Shown here: positions 1 through 14,020 of the stretch, piece after piece
Numbering within the stretch: the first letter of the stretch is position 1
Layout of the letters: each line of letters starts with the position of its first letter
Assembly: GCA_013397795.1 (NCBI GenBank)
Contig: VZTJ01004093.1
Coordinates: forward strand, 124,001 to 188,000
Length of the DNA stretch: 64,000 nucleotides
Origin: Orthonyx spaldingii
Lineage: Eukaryota; Chordata; Aves; Passeriformes; Orthonychidae
Reading direction: 5' to 3'
Position numbers and translations under genes: made by a program
Notes under the pieces: model-generated
Told to the model about the DNA's origin: nothing
The model's database searches: none
Seen by the model: the letters and a program-made list of their open reading frames with translations, nothing else

Positions 1-3000
1 TAAAAATATTTATTTTGAAGGAACATTGACCAAAAAAAAAACTCAACAATTTTTTTATTTTCCCACATAAAATGCTAACTGCAATCCAAAGCAATTAAGA
101 TTATTAACATGCATAAGTGGAAACTCTCTTTTCCAGGACACCTCCTAGGTTATGTTTGTTTTAGTGAGTTTCAATACATACATGTGCCTGATAGTCAGAT
201 ATTAAACTGAAGGTTTCTAACTGTTAAAAACCTTGTTTGACAGGTTTTAATTAATCATTAACTAATATGCTGTCCCGGACAGTGAAAAATTGCTGTTTCT
301 TTTTCCTGAAAGAAGTAAGGGGTTGTCAGTTCCTTTAATCCATGTTGGAAGAAGAACAAGTTATAGACTAAATCAATGTGAAGCTGTGGCTTGGTTCTGT
401 CTTCCCTACTGAATTATTCCTCTGGTTACAATTTGTAAGGCAGAACTTAAAATTTAGGTTTTGTGAGCAAGAACCCACCTCCCAGGTAGCATGCAGCCTA
501 GGGTGCTTTCTCCCACACTGCAGTACTGGAAGCACAAACCGTAGTATTTCTCCAGTTTTGTATTTGCTTGACCCTGTACCTTAGGAAAAAGTGCAGACTG
601 TTGGCCACGGGCCAATATTCTTCCTGAATACATGAGCTTGATACTAGTTCTAACACTGTAGAGGGACATTGCTAACAACAACAACAAAAAAAAAATTAAG
701 GACATATATGTGAAGTAACAGCACTTAAAAGCTTCACAGGAGCCTAGAAAGACATCCAGTGACCTTTGGGAAAATATATCTCTTTGGAAATGTCAGCCGT
801 GCTGCCCACTGGCAGTAGTGTGTTATAAAAGCAAAAGCTGACAGGAGCAGGGTGTTAGCCTGAATTGCCAAGCATGCTTCTTCCAGCCCATAGTTTTTGC
901 CTCAGATACTCATTAAGCAATGTTATTTTCTCAGCTTTTTAGTAGTCCTTGCATTGTTCAGTTCTAGGGAGGTTTAACCCCCATAAGATTTCAGTGTCCT
1001 CATTTTAGTGTCCTCAAGATCTCACAGCAGGAAGTTCCACAGGTTAATTAAACATGGAACCATGCAGTTAAAAAAAACAAAAACCAAAACCCAGCAAACA
1101 TGCTAAACAGAAAAAACCCAAACCAAACAACTACAAAAGTTAACCAAAAGCCAGCACAATTTTTTTTGTATCTGCATTCTTGTTTAATTTGATCTCCCAT
1201 ACTTCTTGGAAAAGGCTGTTAATTATTGTTTTCCTCTTGCCTCTCTTTGTTTTTTTTAATAATATATAAGAGTCCATCTTTCTTTCAATAAATTGTCTCT
1301 TTTCCAGACTGAAGAATTCTAGTTTGGAGTCATACCAATTTCTTTTTTCTGGACTTTTCCCAGTTATTCCATAAATTTGCTGAGATAGAATCCAACTGCA
1401 TACAGTATTCCAGACGTCAGTGCATGGTGGATTTCAATGACAGCATACCAATGCTTTCCATTTTGTTCTTTTCTTTATTGTTTCTTCAATTCAATTCCTT
1501 TTTTTTCATTGCTCCTGAGCTTTGAGCCCAAGTAGTGAAAACCACTCCTGAGAAAGCATAGCGTTAATTGCTTTGTATGTGAAATTCAGATTTTTTTTCC
1601 AAATGCATCACTGTCTTTCTACACCTATTTTTATCTGCCATTTTATAGTATAATTGTTCAGTCTTTTTTCCTCCCTGAAATTCTGCACATTTGGCTCTTT
1701 TCTCCCTATCCTCAATAACCTTGTATTATGAAACTTTGTTCTTCACCTTCTCAGACAAGTTGTGAATATACTAAACAAAGCAAAGACTGAAACAAATCCT
1801 GAGGTATTCTCTGCTGAAAGCTGTTCATTCCTTTTACTGGTTTTTTGGGGTTTTTTTACTTTGAATTAATCATTACAGAGCCTTCCCTATTATCTAGAGC
1901 TGTAAGAGAAACTTTCTTGAATGTCCCATAAATAGACAAGTGGATTTTTCTTTTCCCCATGCTATTTCATAATCAAGAGATCTGGATGTTCTGTTTCCCT
2001 AATGAACCTCAAAGAAAACATGTGTTGAGGCCACCAGAGTAGAAGTATTTTCCTCTGTGATCATGCCTGATGCCAATGAAAAGTGCACAGAGCAAAACCA
2101 GTGTAGATTTAGTTACTCCTAAAATAACATATTTTATTTCTGAGATATTCACCCATTTGCAAGGCATGTGGCAGTACAGCCTGTATATGATTTCTTGCAT
2201 TATCCTCCTTTTAAAATTTTACTTAGGACTCCAGCCAGGACATAACAAGTGGAGCCCATTTGTCTGTATCATTATATATCATAGGATATGCCAGAATGCT
2301 GACCAAATGATATGTGTTCTACTTAACGTATTACATTCTGTGCTTAAAAGTAAAGAGATTTATTGATAAAATTATTTTGGCAGCATTTGAAGTTGAATTC
2401 CTTCTCATTCACTTCTTCATTCTGTGCATTCATTTGTGCACTCTTAATATTTGCAACTAAAAGATGGACCCAAATTTTGCCCTCATTTTACACTGTGCTG
2501 TATCCACTGTATAATGGACTGAATCTAGCACGTGAAAAACATAATACTGTCTTTCTTAGTAATTGTATCCCTGTGATTATATGATTATCTCTTTAAGGAT
2601 GGCTGGGGAAATATATTCTAAGCATCACTAACAAAACGAGTTCTTTGTTCTTGGTCAGAGTTGAAAAGGGACAACTTTTTTGTGAAACTGCTTCACGGTA
2701 CTCCGAAAGCCATCATTCCTGTCCCAATGGCAATTAGTTTTGATTATTACATGTACATATGCTTTAATAAGAGCTGCCTTTTGAAATCAGCTCCACCTTA
2801 GACCTAATCTAGGAATGAAGCTGTAATGCCAAGTTTATGATATCTTAGTGTGTTGCTATGGAAGTGATATTAGCAATATTAGAAATCCAGCACTGTGGGC
2901 TGTGAGGCAGTAGAATGTGATAGAAACTGAAAGCATGGATGCAGTAGAAGAAGATTTAATTTCAACACACATCTATTTGATTCTTCGGAAAACCATGAGA

Positions 3001-6000
3001 GAAAAAGAGGGCAGTATATCAGAGTAAAGTAAGTATTTTTAGATATTACAGTTTATCTTGATAAGGATGTCTAGAATATAAAAATATGAAGTTCTTAATT
3101 GTCAAAAATATGTTTTAAACAAAATAAGTTTAAAGGTTAAATTCACTGCACATGAATTAATATTATTTTTAAGAAAAAAGAAAGGAAGTTTTTCATTGTT
3201 TGCTGTTTTGATCATAGGCTTCTTTTCCTTTCATGCGTGCTTTTTATTTTTAATTTCTTTCTTTTTTGTTCATTTTGAATCTGCAGTGGGAAACAGACCA
3301 AGCAGATGGTAGCAACCTAGCTCTGTTCCTTTTGAGCTGTGATTATTTCCAGTGACAGTTAAGGATATTTGGCTGTCTTGGGCCCTTGTATAGTAAGCCT
3401 GTTGATACTGAACGATTATTGAATAGCTCTCTAATATGTATTTATGTGTAATTTAAGATACAAAATGATCAATGGAAGTTTTGTTACAATTTGCTTAGAT
3501 GTATGGAAAGATGAAAGACTGAAGAATGGATCAATAAAGTCATTACTAGATGGAAAATGCTATGAGAACATATTGGTGATGTATGATTAAACTAAAGAAC
3601 AAAAATAATATACAATCACTAGTTCCAGCTTTTGACAGGAAACATGAGCCTTTAGGCATAAATGACTGTGAATGGCAACATGCAGCTGCTGCCTTCATTT
3701 GAATAGCCTAAGGAAGACAGGAGAGCAATCAAAACATGCCCCAGCTATAAGCAATCATTTCAGAGCTTTTAGCTGACTTAAAAAGCAATAGCAAGTTAGA
3801 CTCTGAAGAGTACTAGACAGGATCCTAGGATGTGGCACTGCCAACCCCTTTGGAGGAGATACAGTGAATAAGGGAATATTCATGAGAAAAGGAGTGTTCC
3901 ATAGAGAATTAAACAGCTGCAGAACCCAGTCTCTGCATGAAGCATCACATACATTCCAGTTTCTGCAGCTGCTCTTCAACCTCTCTTCAGCTGCTGAAAC
4001 TCATCTTTGCCGCCCTCTTTCTGATCCTGACAAGAGCTCTGCAGCAGCAGCAGCTCAGGACTGTTTGCATGTTCCTCACCAAATGGATGCAGTGCTATTA
4101 AAATCCGTTCTCAGGTGCACAGTTTTACTTTTATTGCCCCATTATTTCTTTTTTTAAATTTTATTTTGCAAAGAACTTTAGAAGTGAGAATATACCAGTT
4201 GCCCTAAGAATGTGCTGGAGCTGTAGAGCTGCCCACAGTAATGATCACAAATTCCTGTTTTGAGTACAATTTATGTACAAGAGTGGTTTCAGGAGGAAAG
4301 AAATTCCAGACAAGATGCAGACCAGAAGTGTCATATCCTCATAGCACAGTGCAGTTCCAAGCTTTTTAAGAGCCTTGGACACAATAATAGCACGGGTCTA
4401 GAAACAATAGATCCATATTGAGAACATGCTGTCCCAACTAAAATCCCATTTTTATTTTCCTTCTTGTTTTGAGGCAGACTTGATCAGCAAAAGGCTGAAG
4501 GTCTGTATCATTCTGCCTGGTGTATTTTGCAGCTATATCTGTAGCTATCTTTAATCTTACTGACATCAAATACAGCATTTTGGGGCAAAGTAGATCCGAT
4601 AAAACAACAAAAAATATAAAAATAAATTTATCTGTATTATCAGAGGAGCATATTTTGTTGACCTAGATCCAGATTTTGCTGTTTTACATAGCTTCATTTC
4701 TCTTCATTCACCACTCTTCCTTTTATTGAATTCCATAACTGCCAGCAACAAATGAAATCCAAAAATTCTGTAGAGAAAAACGAGTTAAGCACCCCCAGCT
4801 GTTTGCAACAGCATAAACTGCTGCTTCATTAATTCCAATATGTATGTGCATAGGCCTCAAGCACAGCCCTGCTCCAGCAACTGCTAGGATACAGAATTAT
4901 GACTTATAATAAATCATTGTAAGCCAGTCGGAGCTCTGGGTACCCTGGTGTTGTGACACATGCTGCAGTTGTGAGAATGGCATTTCCAAATGTTAAAAAA
5001 CTATGGGAAAGCTTCATTTTCTTATTGTCTTTGTTAAACTTACTTCTGACTTTTGTCAACTTAACATTATTCTTAGAAAAAAAAGGAAGAAAAAATTTGC
5101 TTGCCAGTGTAAAAAAAAGAGCTTAAATAGCTCGTAGAAGAGTAATAATTCTGTATAGCTTTGCCTACACAGAGAAAAGTTTAACCCAAGAGCCATATTA
5201 ACTTGAGAAAGGTTAAACCACGTCTGTGTCACCATTCATGTTTGTTGCTTTCTGCAAATGAGTCTTCTATGATGGTGAGACAAAAATAGGCACTGTCTAG
5301 CAGAGATAAACTGGGACAGAAGATATCAGGAGCTGCTGTGCAGAATGAGTTGCCCAAGAAAAATAAATAAAGAATTATCTACAAGTCTTCTTGAAAGGTC
5401 TGGTCATATGCAACCATTTTTTGTCCTAAATAGAACATTTTATAATGGTTAAGGGAGTACTCTGCTTAAAATCTGTCTAAACAATATGGCCAATAGCTGT
5501 ATCATGTAGTACATAGTGTGTGGAGATCACAAGTAAGGAGTTTTTCGGATGAATGCAGGACCTTATATAAACTTAGGAAATACACCAATTCCAATTAGTT
5601 AGGATTCACTTGAGCTGAATTGAAATCTGGTTTATAAAATAAGCCTCATTTTTAATTAAGTAAATGCACTTACAATCTTTTGCACTATTTATGTATGTCA
5701 TTTTAGATAGCACCTTAGTTTTTGAGGTGTTTTTTTTTGATTGGAAGATGTGAAAGTCTGAAAAGCATGTTTTGCTTATTTTGGATTTAAAAGAAAGCTA
5801 AAACCTGCTTCTGTTTGTTTCCTTACTCCGCTCTGCTGTCTGTCAGGATCTAAGTTAAAACCATTCCAGTTCCTTTAGCTGCAGTGAGGAAAATTAGGTT
5901 GGGATTTGCAAGTGCCTTGATACTGGTGTTTAGTAGCATGTTTTCACTGCATGATTAACTAGACACTCTACTTGTGTACACGCAAGTATCTTATCATCTA

Positions 6001-9000
6001 CACAAAGGAACTAGGTTAATAGGCTCACCTACTTAAAGGAGAATATAAGCAAGTGCCTAAACATTGTTTTTCAGCTGAAACTCAATGGTAGGGGTTCAGA
6101 TAATGTCAATAAGGAGAGAATAGCGGGTGTCAGATTGGCTGTCAATCATCTGTATACACTGTGCAGTGAGAAGCCATAGTGTATTGTGCAAGTGAACATT
6201 GGAGCTTACTGGTGTGCGTGGCACACTAATAATGTGAGCCTGGGAGACAGAGAATCAGTGTTGTTTTGGGACTAAATAAACCTGTCCTCATGGGGTCATT
6301 ATGAAAGAGCTTTCCAAACCATGCTCATGTCTTAAAACCTTACAAAACTGTCCACAGATAAAATCTGTTCAGTGTACAGACAATTTCTACACAAAAGGAG
6401 TTCACATTGTTAGCATTTACCTGAAGATATAAGTCTTAGTAAATGCAACTTGTTAATTAAATAAGAAGCATACGTGGTTTGGGAAGAAATACAAAAATAA
6501 TGCTGCAAAAATCTCTCAATAAAAATTTGAGTTAAATATCAAAACTATTGAGTGAATTGAAATCAAAGATGCAATTGCCTTTTGAATCTTAATGTATCCA
6601 AAAATTGTATGTGCTTTCAGGTGAAAATAAAGCATATTCCTGCTTAAATGATTTTATATCATTTTATAAATGGTGTACCTTGGACTGTAAATGTAAGATG
6701 CTAAAGGAAATCTATCAAAATTAGAGATATGGTATGTTAGGATCAGGAAGTAGCAATTATGCTGTTTATTTGTCAGTTCATTGCTTTGTAGAGAGAGCCA
6801 GAGAAGGTATCTACTGATTAACCAAATGCTTGGGGATAATTGATCTGAAAAATAGAGCAAACTTTAAAGAACATGAAAATTATCTACATTGGGAGAAAAG
6901 ACCAAGTCAGGTTTAATTCAAAATCCTTTTAATTGCAAGTTAGTGCCCAGCACTGTGAATCTGGAAACCGAAGTAAAATTTGTCTCCTCTCAATTTAACA
7001 TGAGCTTTACCATTGTTTGAGATCAACCTCTAATTCAGTGGCTGCTCCACAGCTGACCATATATGACCTTGTTTCAACTTCTGTGAACTCATGAAATTCC
7101 CTATCTGTAAAGTAAGTGTCATTTTTCTGCTTAAAATGGGTGCTGTGAGACTTAATTAATTGGTGTTCTTTGCTTATAAAGAGGTTCTACTATCAACAAA
7201 GCCTATAAATAGTCAAAGCTGATAAAATCTTTGTGAGTATTCCAAGGGAAAAGGCACAGGCTTAGTTAAATGCTTAGTTACAAGTCAGGCCTCGCCAGAA
7301 GTATTTTGATATTTTAAAAAAATGTTCTTGAGGAATATAGTCAGAATATAGGGAATTGTCTTCTATGCTTGTGTTGGAAAGCTTTTTTTATCTTGATAAG
7401 GTTTTATTTGGATGTTGTCAGGCTGGAGTGAATGTATTTCTCCTGAGAATTGTTAAATACTGGTACAACCTAGAATCTCATAATAGGATTGGTTTTGTTA
7501 TTATTGCTATAGTTGCTATTATTATTACTAGTTTAACTCTGATGATTTTCATTATACTGTTTTGATTGTATATTAATAAGTGAAAGGATATTTCATTTGC
7601 ATTTTTACTTTTGTAGCTATGACCTCAAATTCTATGCACATGCAATATGGGTATACGCATTTGATTTAAACTATCTAATAGTTGCTCAGAACATTAAATT
7701 TGTTGATTGCTTTTACAGTATTTACACCAAAACATTTTTTTAATAGAATTGAAAAGGTCAAGTTTATTTTATCGTATCCTACGTTAATGGGAACTGTTTG
7801 TGAGTTAGCAGATCATTGCATGAAAATGTAGATGTCTGTTTTGCATATAATTTTAACAGTTAGAGGAAAATTAATCTACAATTAGTCTATTTCACATTCC
7901 TATGTGAATTAGATTACGTGACCACAGCACTTTGAAAATTTTTCAATAATCCAAAATAAAGTTCTACTTTACATTTTCAAGTGTTCTGTAATACATTTAC
8001 CCTGTAAACCCAAAATGTTTTATAAAAGCTGTTCTTATCATTCTAGTCTTAGCATTGGCCAGGTAAGTATGGCCTCAAGATACTGATCTACATTGACTTT
8101 TGTGCTATGAGTGCAGAGGACAGCTTCCTCATTTGTCTTACTTTTTTGTACTCTCCTTTCTTCTAGTAGTACTTTTAAACTCATTCTCAAAAATCTATGT
8201 GTTTTTCAGTTCTCCTGTATTTTGGTATTTGAGATGTGCATCAAATAACACCCAAGATATTGTGGGATGTGTGTTACATCTGACATCTCTTATTTGATTG
8301 TCATTACTGCACATCTATTATAAACACTCTACTTATTCATTGTTTGGGCTCTCTGTACCACACAGTTTGACCACATCTCCATTCCAGGCATAAGTTACCT
8401 CCCTCCTTCAACACTCACTTTTGCTCTGATACAACACTTTGTGTTAACCTTGGCTGATATTACATAATTCAGATAATGACTTTTTGTCATCATCCTGCAG
8501 GGAGGGTTGTTTTCTAGGCTGCAACCCTATGTGCATATATGCAATGTATCTGTACAAAGATAATAGCTTTCCTTTTCCATCTCTCCTTCACTCCTACATT
8601 GCAGCAGATTTTATGAACTCCCATTTAATAGTGGCTGTTGTCCTCTGGACCCCAAGGCCAAATATGGGAAAAAGATATATGTGACTTTTTTTTGTTATTT
8701 GGGATTTTTTTCCCTCCTTTTAAAGTGTCCTATGCTTTTAGGAAAATAATTAATGCACAGGCTGAAATGCTGTAACAAAGCAGCGTCAAGGTCATCATCA
8801 TCATCAGGGTAATATTTTTATATCAATTTAAATTACTTTGATTCAATACTGAAGTTTGAAGACATGTTTCTCCCTTTTCTTCCTCAACCAATACCATTTG
8901 TTAGGAGGATTGTGCTATGAATTGTGAATTGTTTACCCATCAGTTCAAGCTGGATTTATATTAAAATTATCTATTTCTCAGTGGATAGAATTGTTTTCAT

Positions 9001-12000
9001 TTGTATTTAATTTTTTTACAGTTAGTTAGTGATGGTTTAGTTCTTGTTTACATGTGGTTTCTTCTCTACTACCTAACTAATGTAATCCTATGAAATGCAT
9101 AACTTACTGCATTAATTTAAGATAAGCCTTAACTGAGTTTTGAAGCTGAGTGATGTTTTCTAGTTATAGGAATCTCTTTAAGTGAGCTGTTAAATACTAC
9201 AATTGGCTCAGTTAGAATGATATTCTAGTTAAATGTGGAGTATGATCATTTCTGTCACTATTTCCTCTTTTTCTATATAACTTTGAAACTTGCAAGTTTT
9301 TCTAATCAGTTATAAGTTGCTTATATTATGAAGAAATGTGTTTTTATCAGTCTAGAGGAAAATGCGAAGAATTTTGTTGATCCATGGGCATTTGACCTTG
9401 GCTAAAGTAGGAAATTTATATTCATTATATTTAGGAAAGCTAATAAATTGATTCGAAGAGTTAGACTATATAATTTATCTCGCATCATGACTTTAACTGT
9501 TAGGCCATGATTCTAATAAAAAAATGCTGCCTTGGATTTTAAATCTATTTTTATCACCCAGAATATCTTATCTGTCAATATCTGATTAGAGGTCCTCTCT
9601 GCTTGAGACAGCTTTTCTCAGTCTGACAGATAATCTGAGGCTCTGAGACCATCGATTGAGGATTCATCTCTAGGAGTGGGGGGAATAAGAAAAAAAAAAA
9701 AGGCCAGAAAGAGCTAGGAGATAATTTTTGATTCTACTTTGGCCTATGACTTTTGCCTTGAGCCCAATAGAAAGGCTGAATCTTCCTGTCTTATCACTGC
9801 AAAGACAGAACACCCCTGTATTGATTTAAACAGAGAAGTTCAAATAAGTTTCAGCTTGATTATTTCTTCATAACATCTCATCTGAGTTTAAAGGAAACTG
9901 TCCCATTGTTTTTAATTTCAGTCTCAATTTTTTCTCCTTTTAATTTTCAGTGCAGTAAATATAAGTTGTTGTGGCCTTTGATATACCTGTCCACAATGCT
10001 ACCCAGCCCATGAGAAGCTTTCTCCTTCTCCAAGGGGATTTCTTCATTACATTACAGTAACTGTCTTGAAGGTGAAACAGAGACTAAAATTTCCAAGTAA
10101 TATATATGTCAAATCAGAAACAGAGAAACTGATTGTTGTTGAAAACCCTGAAAGGTCTTTCATACCTACTTGCTATAATGATAAGTGTTTGTCTAATCTA
10201 CTCATATATATGTCTTTTGGGAAAAATTTAATTATATTTCTTGGTACTTGTAGGAAGAAAAATACTGCATTTAATATTTACAAACACTCATTTTAGTTCA
10301 CAAGTCTGTATTTGACAGTAAGTAGCACAAGCATATTTTCCTGAGATAGCAATTTTGAGTGCAGAATATCAGGCATTTATTTAGATATGTGCCATAAATA
10401 TGGGAATAGATTTCTGCCTTTAGTTCTACAAGTAATTTTTAATCTAAATGCATAGCATGCCTGTATTGTTTACTCTTCCTAGAAGGATAACTGTGTGTTC
10501 TTTTTTGTACTGACAGATGTGGATACTGGATAAGATAAATTCAGAGCCCAAGAGGCAGAAATATATTAGCTGACTATTCAAAAGCTATGACACATATTTT
10601 ATAATTTTATATTCGCATCTCCTGTGTTGAAATTTGATAGTGTTCTAGGTTTGAAGTTTATGTCAGTATTGGTGAAAAGCTGAAAGGAAGGTGAAACTGT
10701 GGTATGCCTGGGTATATTTAGTGTAGATAGAGTCAAGGTTTTTATCTCAGGTCAGAGTGAAAAGCCAAATTAGCCAGGGACTTTGGTAAGTACCTGAGAT
10801 TACAAGACATCCAAAGATGTAGGATCAAACTTACTTAAGACAAGCATACATGAAAAGAGGAAACATAACCACTAAAAATTTGCCAGAATTTTTACAAAGA
10901 ACTCATCTTTGTTGACATTCACATTAATAATTTGCTATAAAATGTAGATAGCTGGAAGCTGACATGAGACTCAGAGGGGTTGTTCTTTACTGTAGCTGTA
11001 AGGTTAGGACAATGATAGGGACCCTTAGTAATAGATGTCCAAACAAATGTACATCAGAGACACTCACAATTATTAGATAACTCATATCTAATTAAACTCT
11101 CCATTGGGTTTCTGAACTAATGACCTGATTAAATTTGCCTTGCAGCCTTGCCAATTATGTATTTTCCTTTTATACATTCTTTTAAGAAGCACCCTCACAG
11201 TATGAGCACAGAGCAGTGGTTTGTACACATCAGATAAATGTCATCATCTGCCTCAACTGGAGTGCTTCTTAATCATTCTTGTGAAAGGCAATACTGTATC
11301 TACTTCCAGTAATCTGAGATTTCTTTACACGCCTATGTTTGGATTAATCTGCTCTGTCAAAAGCTTTTGAAAACAATTAACAGCTTAGATTTTTTTATAA
11401 GAATGGGCAAACATTGTTGATTTTAACCAAACTTCATGTTGAATCTGCAGGTTTTTCAAGTTTTGAAGCTCAAGCAGTGAAAGAAATGGTCCTGCTTAGA
11501 TTTTTGCAGATTCAAAAACTGTCAGGTGAAGAGTAACAGTTTCTTTTATAGTTAACTCAGCAAATTGAGTCATGAAGTAACATTTAATGGCAGTCTGTAT
11601 TTCCCAACTCCCTGCAAATAAAGGATCTTGGGTATCATGATGATAACTTTGAGTATAGCAGGAAGAGAAGTTAAAGAAACAGGAAAAACAAAATTTAGAG
11701 TCTTTCTTTTGAAGGAAAGGAAAGCTGTTTAAAATGATGTATATGCACAAAATTTTCTCTGAGCCTAGATTGGAAATATGAGCATAATTAATATTGAGGA
11801 AAAAATATATTTGCCTCACTTTCATTGCTGCAGGATTGAAAATGTAATTTTAAATAATAAATTGAGTCTGATTTATATTGAATCTGATGCATGTTGAACT
11901 TCTATAACTACAACTGTGAGCAAAATTAGTTAACAAAGTAACTAAATTAACTAACTTTCCATATTTGCATCAGTCTTTTATACTATGTTAGAATATGAGC

Positions 12001-12270
12001 GAGTAAACAGCATTTGAATAAAGATCAATACTCTTCCAGACATTATATTCTGGAGAATAGGTAGAAGAAGAAAAGTCAGTTCTCCTTCTATATACTAGCA
12101 AATCACATCCTAGAAGAGAGAGAGTTGGATCAAGATATTTTTTTCTGTCTTTTGATTTGTCCATTTATGTGTCATGCACTAATTGTGAACTACAAGAAGG
12201 AAATAACACATAGATTGTTAATCATTCAATTCAACTTCACATTATACAAATATACAAATACCCAGGGCAC
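1..12270. other. Gene-free AT-rich stretch
   Basis: No reading frame here is longer than about 110 codons, and none has a recognisable domain or the composition of a folded protein. Small landmarks are an A/C-rich low-complexity patch at about 1069-1153, (TCA)5 at 8792-8806 and a poly-A run near 9690. Two short acceptor-donor pairs are visible. One is 10751-10785, with tttttatctcag before it and gtaagtacc after it. The other is 8047-8062, which ends CAG before gtaagtat. Either could be a small exon, but such pairs also occur by chance in DNA of this composition. I see no RNA gene. Confidence 0.6.
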
Positions 12271-12290
12271 TTTTTTTTTTTTTTTTTTTT
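12271..12290. repeat. Poly-T tract (T20)
   Basis: This is an uninterrupted run of 20 T. It could be the tail of an old minus-strand retroposed copy or simple slippage. No recognisable retroposon body flanks it, so simple slippage is more likely. Confidence 0.9.
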
Positions 12291-13973
12291 GCTTTACTTG
12301 GAGAGATTCAAAGACTTGAAACAGGATTGGAGTCAACAGATGGATCTGTGAATTTAATGTTTGCTTTTCTGTACTTCCATTTGCATTGTATCAACCTACT
12401 TCAATTCCAGAATTTTCCAAAAACGTCTTGTGTTGCTTTTCTATATCAAACAGCCCTGCTTTATTTGTTTTAAAAATATTTACTTTTAGATCACCTTGCA
12501 AGATGAGAAGGTGGCATGCTGTCATAATATACTGTCATACATGGAGATTCGGGTCAAAGTGCCACTCAGCTTGGTTGACAAACTGAGCTACCCATGACCT
12601 GGTTTCCAGTCTGCTTAGCATTCCAAACAGCTCAATGGTACAGTAGCTTAAAGCAAAGCCCCTGCTGACTTCCTGCTGCAGGATTTACTATTCAGTAGGT
12701 CTGCGTATGACGACCATAGGTCAGAAATCAGGTGATCACTAATTTTGTGGCCTTATTAATGGCCATCCATGAGAAGTCTCTTTCAAGTTACTTGCTCAAT
12801 AGCACATAGGACTTCAGTAGCTAAGGAAAGAACATTATGTCATTCTACAGGTTTTCGTTCAGCTGCTTTGATTATGAGCGTAGTTCTGTGTTGTTGCTAT
12901 AACCCCAGGTTTATTTTAGGGAACCTGAGACTGGGGAGGAAAGGAAGGAGCAACTGAGCCTGAGATGGGCTCCTATTATCAGTGTTAATAAGTAGACTTG
13001 AATCACACATGATCCTCAGATGCTGCTAATACCCAATGGCTTCATTCTGAAGCATTCATAGTACAAATGTAATTTATCAGCTACAGTAAAGCTGTCTTTT
13101 ATAAACACATAAACACTTTTCTAAACACATTTTTAAAAGCAGACAATTTGAGCAAACTTCCACAGGCATAGCTCATGATTTCTATGAGAACAGTCCCTGT
13201 TATTTTTTAACTGCATGCTTTGAAAGCATAGAATTTCTATAGCTTTCCAATTAATAGTTGAGAATCTATCATCAATAAGAATTTATTTTAATATTAGAGA
13301 AAAACAAATTTTCTCTAAATTGTTTTTGCTAAAATCAAGATGAAACAAATTAAAGTAACCTTACATGGAAAATTTCAGCTTTAATGATTTTGTTTTGTAG
13401 AAATTATATGTAATTACAATAATTACATTTAAAGAGTCAATTAGCAAACACTAAAGCTGGTACAGATACCCAGTTCTAATATTTAATGACAGAAACTAAA
13501 GGAGGATTGTTTTTGTATCTCTCCTCATACACTAAAATACACTGTTCTCTGAAACCCTGAAGTGAACCAAAACTGTCACTGTAAATGGGCTTTAAACACA
13601 GTCCATATTGAAGCCACAATATAACAACATTTCTCATCAGAACAGGCATTTTTCGATCTCTATATGATACAGTTAGAAAGAGCTTGGCTGAAAGTACATT
13701 AGTAATTGTTTCTTTTTATTCCAAGTCATTCTGTCCATCAGTTCAGGTTTTTGATGTAGTTTTTATAATATTATTAAGTCAGTTGGCCAGTCAACTTTCT
13801 TTATATGTGTCTCGGCAGATGGGTTGTTGGAGGTCCCGCCTCACAAATGCTCTTCTTGTATATCTATTTGTTTAAGACTTTGATCATTCATGTAAGATAT
13901 ACACTGTTCCTTTGACTGAATATTTGATTCATGCATATATACATGTTTTGATGTGTACACCCACCCTCTCCCC

Positions 13974-14020
13974 AATATATATCTATATATAAATCACACA
14001 CATATTTATATAGATATAAA
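13974..14020. repeat. AT-rich microsatellite-like patch
   Basis: This patch is alternating AT/TA with imperfect ATATATCTATATA-type units and a short CACACA interruption. It is typical simple-sequence DNA with no coding signal. Confidence 0.75.

Noticed and set aside
2881..3028. Possible small exon with a 30-codon frame starting at 2935 and a donor gtaagt at 3029
   Set aside because: The upstream acceptor lacks a pyrimidine tract, and the frame stops one base before the donor. Too weak to annotate.
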